This document shows, in pieces, positions 60,123 to 64,000 of a stretch of 64,000 nucleotides of DNA. This DNA is from Bacteroidaceae bacterium (GTDB lineage Bacteria; Bacteroidota; Bacteroidia; Bacteroidales; Bacteroidaceae), in NCBI GenBank assembly GCA_017633615.1, contig JAGBPB010000012.1, positions 1 through 64,000 on the forward strand, written 5' to 3'. Below the pieces are notes generated by a model. It saw nothing but the letters and a program-made list of their open reading frames with translations, made no database searches and was not told where the DNA came from. Position 1 is the first letter of the stretch. The number at the start of each line of letters is the position of its first letter. The position numbers and the translations under genes are program-made.

Positions 60123-62186
60123 TCAGTTCCTGTCTTCACCAAAATCGTAAACGGTTTTTGGCACGAGTTCTATATAGTCAAACAGGAACTCTGCCTTGCT
60201 GCTGTCCAGAAGCTGTTTGATTCTGAGATAATATACAGTGTTGCTAGTCAAATACTCTGTGGCCATAATGAGGCGTCCCATAGTGTTTATTGAACGATGT
60301 GGATCTCCATTAACTGTTTGCTGAGAGACCGAACCTTTCATCCATCCTCTGTTCTTCATTGCCTTATCCAAGGCATCAATGGCCTCCTCATCATATTCAT
60401 CATCGTTTATCTTATAATCATCATCTGAGAACCAACCAATATTGCGGGTGTCATTAAGCTGGCTGGCCTTAAGGTCTACGGGAATACCCAGAGGAACCCA
60501 GTCTGTCATCTGCAGCTCCTGTCCCGGTGCAATGCCGGCCAGATAGTTCTGAACAATGCCACACAGGTTATTGCATCGTATTGACAATCTGATCTGCCAG
60601 GTTCCGTCATGCGGAATAGGCGGCAGTTTTACATACATGTCAAAGTTACCCTCAATGTCAATGCCGTCACCTTCATAGGCATAGCTGTTCTTGGCTGGTG
60701 CACGCACTGACAGTGTGTAGTCTGAGATAAATGATACAAAGTTTGTAGGATCTTTGTATCCTGTGCCAATCTTCTCGTCGCTTTGAGGATTGCGCTGACG
60801 TCCTCCGGATGTAATGAAGTCAGGTGAGAGGGTGGTGCAGTCTACCCTGATGCGGCGGTCAAGAATATCTTCCCTTACTTTTTTGTCATATTGAAGGATT
60901 CCGTCAATGTAGTAATAGTTACCATTCATGGACGACTGTTTGTCTACCTTCATTTCACCGACAGAAAGTATCTTTATGCCTCTCTCTTTTGATCCCTTGA
61001 AATCCAATGTTCCGTTACCCTCTCTGTCGCGACGGTTGATATAAACAGAGCCGAGCTTTCCGTTTGTGTAGTCAGTTGATATTCTCATCAGAGTTCTTTG
61101 AGCCACGGGTTCAAAGTAGTCCTCCGGATCAGTAATCTTTGCATTGTAGATTCCTATGATATCCTTTCGGCCATTGATTATGTTTATATCTGCGTAGAAC
61201 GGCAGGATATGATAAGCGATGAATCTGTTCAACGGATTCAAAGGATTGGTGTAATCCTGCATAATGGAATCCACTCCGTTATACTCATCATATATTTTCT
61301 TGGCATATTCAAGCATTGACTTTTCCGGTGCAGAAGCATCAGGGAGAACGCAGCTGATTCCATGACTCCTATATAAAGTGTCCGGTTCAACAAGCAGGGT
61401 GAACATGGTTTTTCTTTTTTCCCAATAGTACACTTTGTACTTGTTGCCTGCAGATGTCAGTTCAATGCCTTTGTAGACGGAATCATAGTCTATTTTGTAA
61501 TCATCATCATAATACGTGTTCAGGAGATTATGATAACCGGTCAGTTTGAGAGCCTCACTGAACAGTCTGGTATTAGGATCATTGTCTACAAGGTCGTAGA
61601 CGTAGTCACCTGTAAAGTCTATGCAGTTGTCTATGAGATGTACTACACCGTTCTCACAGGTGTCATCCCTTGCTATGATGACAGAATTATGATTGAGTCG
61701 TCTTCTAAGTTCGTATACACCATCCGGGGCGCCTTCTTTGGCTGCCGAATCAAATGTGAGAATAAGATATCTGTCGTTGAGATTGACCTTAGGGAACGGT
61801 CCTTCAACCATTTCTCCAACAAAACAGGTAATGTCAAGCAGATGTGTCCAGGCCAGTGTGTCGCACACTTCACCGGGGAGGTCTTCTACGCAGGTGTAGA
61901 CAGTACCGTCCTTAATGGAGCGTTCTTCAAGAAATCTCTGAATACTTGCGTTGTTGGGTGCAAAGCAGGTATGCTCTCCGTATGTGGACAATTCTCCCCA
62001 TACGCCGGCTTTCTTGAGAACTTTGACAAACTCGCTGAAATCAGGATTATTTTCCAGGTTTGAAGCTATTGTCTGGCCACTGAAGGTGTAGTAAGTGCCG
62101 GGGTGTTGCTCTTCCCAGCATCCGGAAAAGGTTAATGAAAACAACGCCAAACTGGCGATGAATGCTCCAAGGATAAACTTTCTCAT
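60123..62186 (-). CDS. Fasciclin-domain lipoprotein
   Basis: A 687-residue lipoprotein (LTFSGC, Cys 23). Fasciclin-like (FAS1) features are at the N-terminus (NPDFSEFVKVLKKAGVWGEL, TCFAPNNASIQRFL, NGVVHLIDNCI) and again in the middle (LNRFIAYHILPFYADIN, YYIDGIL). The C-terminal region is unassigned and beta-rich. Such proteins usually accompany SusC/SusD-type nutrient systems, but none is visible here. It lies 81 bases after uxaC on the same strand. Confidence 0.78.
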   Translation of the reverse strand: MRKFILGAFIASLALFSLTFSGCWEEQHPGTYYTFSGQTIASNLENNPDFSEFVKVLKKAGVWGELSTYGEHTCFAPNNASIQRFLEERSIKDGTVYTCVEDLPGEVCDTLAWTHLLDITCFVGEMVEGPFPKVNLNDRYLILTFDSAAKEGAPDGVYELRRRLNHNSVIIARDDTCENGVVHLIDNCIDFTGDYVYDLVDNDPNTRLFSEALKLTGYHNLLNTYYDDDYKIDYDSVYKGIELTSAGNKYKVYYWEKRKTMFTLLVEPDTLYRSHGISCVLPDASAPEKSMLEYAKKIYDEYNGVDSIMQDYTNPLNPLNRFIAYHILPFYADINIINGRKDIIGIYNAKITDPEDYFEPVAQRTLMRISTDYTNGKLGSVYINRRDREGNGTLDFKGSKERGIKILSVGEMKVDKQSSMNGNYYYIDGILQYDKKVREDILDRRIRVDCTTLSPDFITSGGRQRNPQSDEKIGTGYKDPTNFVSFISDYTLSVRAPAKNSYAYEGDGIDIEGNFDMYVKLPPIPHDGTWQIRLSIRCNNLCGIVQNYLAGIAPGQELQMTDWVPLGIPVDLKASQLNDTRNIGWFSDDDYKINDDEYDEEAIDALDKAMKNRGWMKGSVSQQTVNGDPHRSINTMGRLIMATEYLTSNTVYYLRIKQLLDSSKAEFLFDYIELVPKTVYDFGEDRN

Positions 62187-62267
62187 ATGTTAATCGGTTA
62201 CTATAGTATCAATTATAATAATTATACATTCATGGCCGTAAAGTTAAATATAGAATTCAAAAAATAT

Positions 62268-63677
62268 TTAAAACTTGAAGAATTTCTTTGCATTCCAATA
62301 AGAGATATCTTCAATCATCTGCTCAATACGTGTCATTTCACTTGCGGGAATCTCTCCTTTTTCCACATCGTTGCCTATAAGATTGCACAGTATGCGGCGG
62401 AAATATTCATGACGGGCGTATGATACGAATGAACGGCTGTCAGTAAGCATACCTACAAATCTTGACAGCAGTCCAAGCATGCTGAGAACCTGCATCTGCT
62501 GTTCCATTCCGTTCTTCTGGTCCAGGAACCACCAGCCTGCACCAAGCTGTATCTTGCCGGGTACGCTTCCGTCCTGGAAGTTGCCTATGGTGGTGCCCAC
62601 CATCTCAAAGTCAGACGGGTTAAGATTATAGATTATGGTTTTTGTGAGTTTGTCCATGCTGTTCAGGGTGTCAAGATAACGGTTCATGGCCTTGGCGGTC
62701 ATTACCTGTGACATTGAGTCAAAACCTGTATCTTTACCTATGAGCTTGAACATCTTGCTGTTCTGGTTGCGTATTACGCCGTAGTGAAACTGCTGGGTCC
62801 AGCCGGTATCTGCATCCATTTTTCCGAATTCTATGAGCATGGCGCTCTTGAACTTGCGTATTTCTGAATCAGAAAGGGCTGTGCCTCCGTAAACTTTTGC
62901 AAATATCGCATCCAGTTCAGCGGGAGTGAAATCATCGGCGTAGAACTCCTCCATTCCGTGGTCGCTAAGACGGCATCCTTGCTCCTCAAAGTATTTGTGG
63001 CGTATGAGCAACGCCTTTACAATGTCATCAAAGCAGTTGATAGATACACCGCTTACCTTTGACAGTTTGTCAATGTAATCACGATATGCAGCGGGGTTCT
63101 CGACGGTCATTGCCATATCGGGACGCCAGGTGGGCAGTACCTTTACCTTGAATCCGCTCTCGCGTACCTGCTTGTGGTATTCAAGTGAATCAACGGGGTC
63201 ATCGGTGGTGCATACTGCCTCAACATTGTAGTGGAGCATGAGGTTGCGGGCGCTGAATTCAGGGCTGGCAAGTTTCTCATTGCACTCATCATATATCTCC
63301 TTGGCGGTATCGGGATTCAGGACCTTGTCTATTCCAAAGCAGGTCTTGAGCTCCAGGTGTGTCCAGTGGTAGAGCGGGTTGCGCATGCAGTAGGGCATGG
63401 TCTCAGCCCATTTCTGGAACTTGTCCCAATCAGATGCATCGCCGGTAATATATTTCTCTGCTACACCGTTGGTACGCAGGGCACGCCATTTGTAATGGTC
63501 ACCTCCCAGCCACAATTCTGTAATGGAGCGAAACTTGTGGTCCTCAGCTACCTCCTGAGGATTAAGGTGGCAGTGGTAGTCTATTATGGGCAGTTTCTTT
63601 GCGTGGTCGTGAAACAGATGTTCTGCGGTCTTGGACTGAAGCAGAAAGTTCTCATGAATGAACGGTTTGTTGGTCAT
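62268..63677 (-). CDS. uxaC: Uronate isomerase
   Basis: UxaC isomerises D-glucuronate to D-fructuronate and D-galacturonate to D-tagaturonate. The 469-residue amidohydrolase-fold protein begins MTNKPFIHENFLLQSKTAEHL and has the metal-site IIDYHCHLNP near residue 31. Later blocks are CTTDDPVDSL, LPTWRPD, GTTIGNFQDG and TDSRSFVSYARHEYFRRIL. Length is normal. It is 31 bases after the UxaE-like gene; its products feed UxuB-UxuA at 17732-20652. Confidence 0.96.
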   Translation of the reverse strand: MTNKPFIHENFLLQSKTAEHLFHDHAKKLPIIDYHCHLNPQEVAEDHKFRSITELWLGGDHYKWRALRTNGVAEKYITGDASDWDKFQKWAETMPYCMRNPLYHWTHLELKTCFGIDKVLNPDTAKEIYDECNEKLASPEFSARNLMLHYNVEAVCTTDDPVDSLEYHKQVRESGFKVKVLPTWRPDMAMTVENPAAYRDYIDKLSKVSGVSINCFDDIVKALLIRHKYFEEQGCRLSDHGMEEFYADDFTPAELDAIFAKVYGGTALSDSEIRKFKSAMLIEFGKMDADTGWTQQFHYGVIRNQNSKMFKLIGKDTGFDSMSQVMTAKAMNRYLDTLNSMDKLTKTIIYNLNPSDFEMVGTTIGNFQDGSVPGKIQLGAGWWFLDQKNGMEQQMQVLSMLGLLSRFVGMLTDSRSFVSYARHEYFRRILCNLIGNDVEKGEIPASEMTRIEQMIEDISYWNAKKFFKF

Positions 63678-63708
63678 ATGGGTTGTAATAATATGGTTTG
63701 CAATAGGT

Positions 63709-64000
63709 TTAAAACAGACGTGCTATATGTCTGTCCTGAATATTCTCTTTTACTTGCAGGGCTATTACCTCTGCATTACGTTTAAGAGCGGGGTAGAATT
63801 CATCGCCCAGTTCTGCCGCAATCTTGTAGCTTACGTGTACAAGCTGGCGGAAGTCAGGGTTGTAGAGAGGATCCTGGAGATTATGCCTCAGGGCACGTGC
63901 ATATTCACTGCCGCTCCATGATTCAATCTGTTTTGCTGTAGGTAATTTGGCGGGATTTATGTCAATGACTGTGGCGTATGGTATGCACAGCTCCTCCATA
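63709..64000 (-). CDS. C-terminal part of a probable tagaturonate/fructuronate epimerase (UxaE-like), cut by window edge
   Basis: About 96 residues before the stop at 63709 are visible; the frame stays open to the window edge, so the Met at 63999 is not necessarily the start. Blocks such as WSGSEYARALRHNLQDPLYN, FRQLVHVSYKIAAELG and IALQVKENIQDRHIARLF fit the end of UxaE-type proteins, which convert tagaturonate to fructuronate. Position directly before uxaC supports the role: it would link galacturonate to UxuB. The identification is from memory of the family pattern and is moderate. Confidence 0.45.
   Translation of the reverse strand, partial: MEELCIPYATVIDINPAKLPTAKQIESWSGSEYARALRHNLQDPLYNPDFRQLVHVSYKIAAELGDEFYPALKRNAEVIALQVKENIQDRHIARLF

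Overview
The window looks like chromosomal DNA of a Bacteroidales bacterium (Bacteroides/Prevotella-like; the genus cannot be fixed from sequence alone). Pointers are promoters of the Bacteroidetes type (-7 box TAnnTTTG, sometimes with TTTG about 20 bp upstream), an Rnf cluster in the order rseC-rnfB-C-D-G-E-A, a TamL-type lipoprotein Omp85, DUF4296 next to lspA, FISUMP-like secreted proteins, and polysaccharide and uronate enzymes. No phage, plasmid, transposase gene or CRISPR array is visible.

Layout. 1-514: start of a GH3 glycosidase leaving the window. 706-9749: one tight operon with rseC, the six Rnf subunits, a lipoprotein flavoprotein with two predicted flavinylated FMN domains, and ispE. 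9882-11279: first of three secreted DUF4419 proteins. 11370-17615: dnaB, a MITE-like palindromic element, pheT, yebC, nadE and a small winged-helix protein. 17732-20652: uxuA-uxuB. 20791-28899: accessory block with two more DUF4419 genes flanking a reversed STAND-type ATPase, a metallophosphatase, a decayed small-gene pair, several short repeats, and a three-module FISUMP-like protein. 28951-33974: lepA, a DUF975 membrane protein, yggS and an acyl-CoA-ligase-like enzyme. 34034-41182: GH2 beta-galactosidase, a LolC/E-like permease, rmuC and two secreted unknowns. 41183-47021: reverse-strand operon hisH-hisA-hisF-hisIE-ftsE-lysC-lysA. 47131-47356: a long rod-like structured RNA that may be 6S RNA. 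47408-49282: AT-rich FISUMP-like lipoprotein. 49440-50053: hicAB. 50270-59738: ileS, a DksA/TraR-like protein, lspA, a DUF4296 lipoprotein, an rRNA methyltransferase, TamL and a WalJ-like hydrolase. 59918-59990: tRNA-Lys(CTT). 60123-64000: fasciclin lipoprotein, uxaC and the end of a probable uxaE.

How the genes work together. Rnf couples ferredoxin:NAD+ electron transfer to ion transport. Its periplasmic flavins and the adjacent di-FMN/FAD lipoprotein suggest a route that sends electrons to an extracytoplasmic acceptor. UxaC, the UxaE-like protein, UxuB and UxuA together would convert glucuronate and galacturonate to 2-keto-3-deoxygluconate, matching the GH3 and GH2 enzymes.

The most novel-looking signal is in 20680-26720. 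The promoters of three secreted-protein genes carry TGCAA half-sites phased exactly 11 bp apart just upstream of the -33 position (four, three to four, and two sites), next to duplicated DUF4419 genes and an ATPase. This looks like an uncharacterised co-regulated surface or secreted system. Functional statements about DUF4419 and FISUMP-like proteins remain inference.
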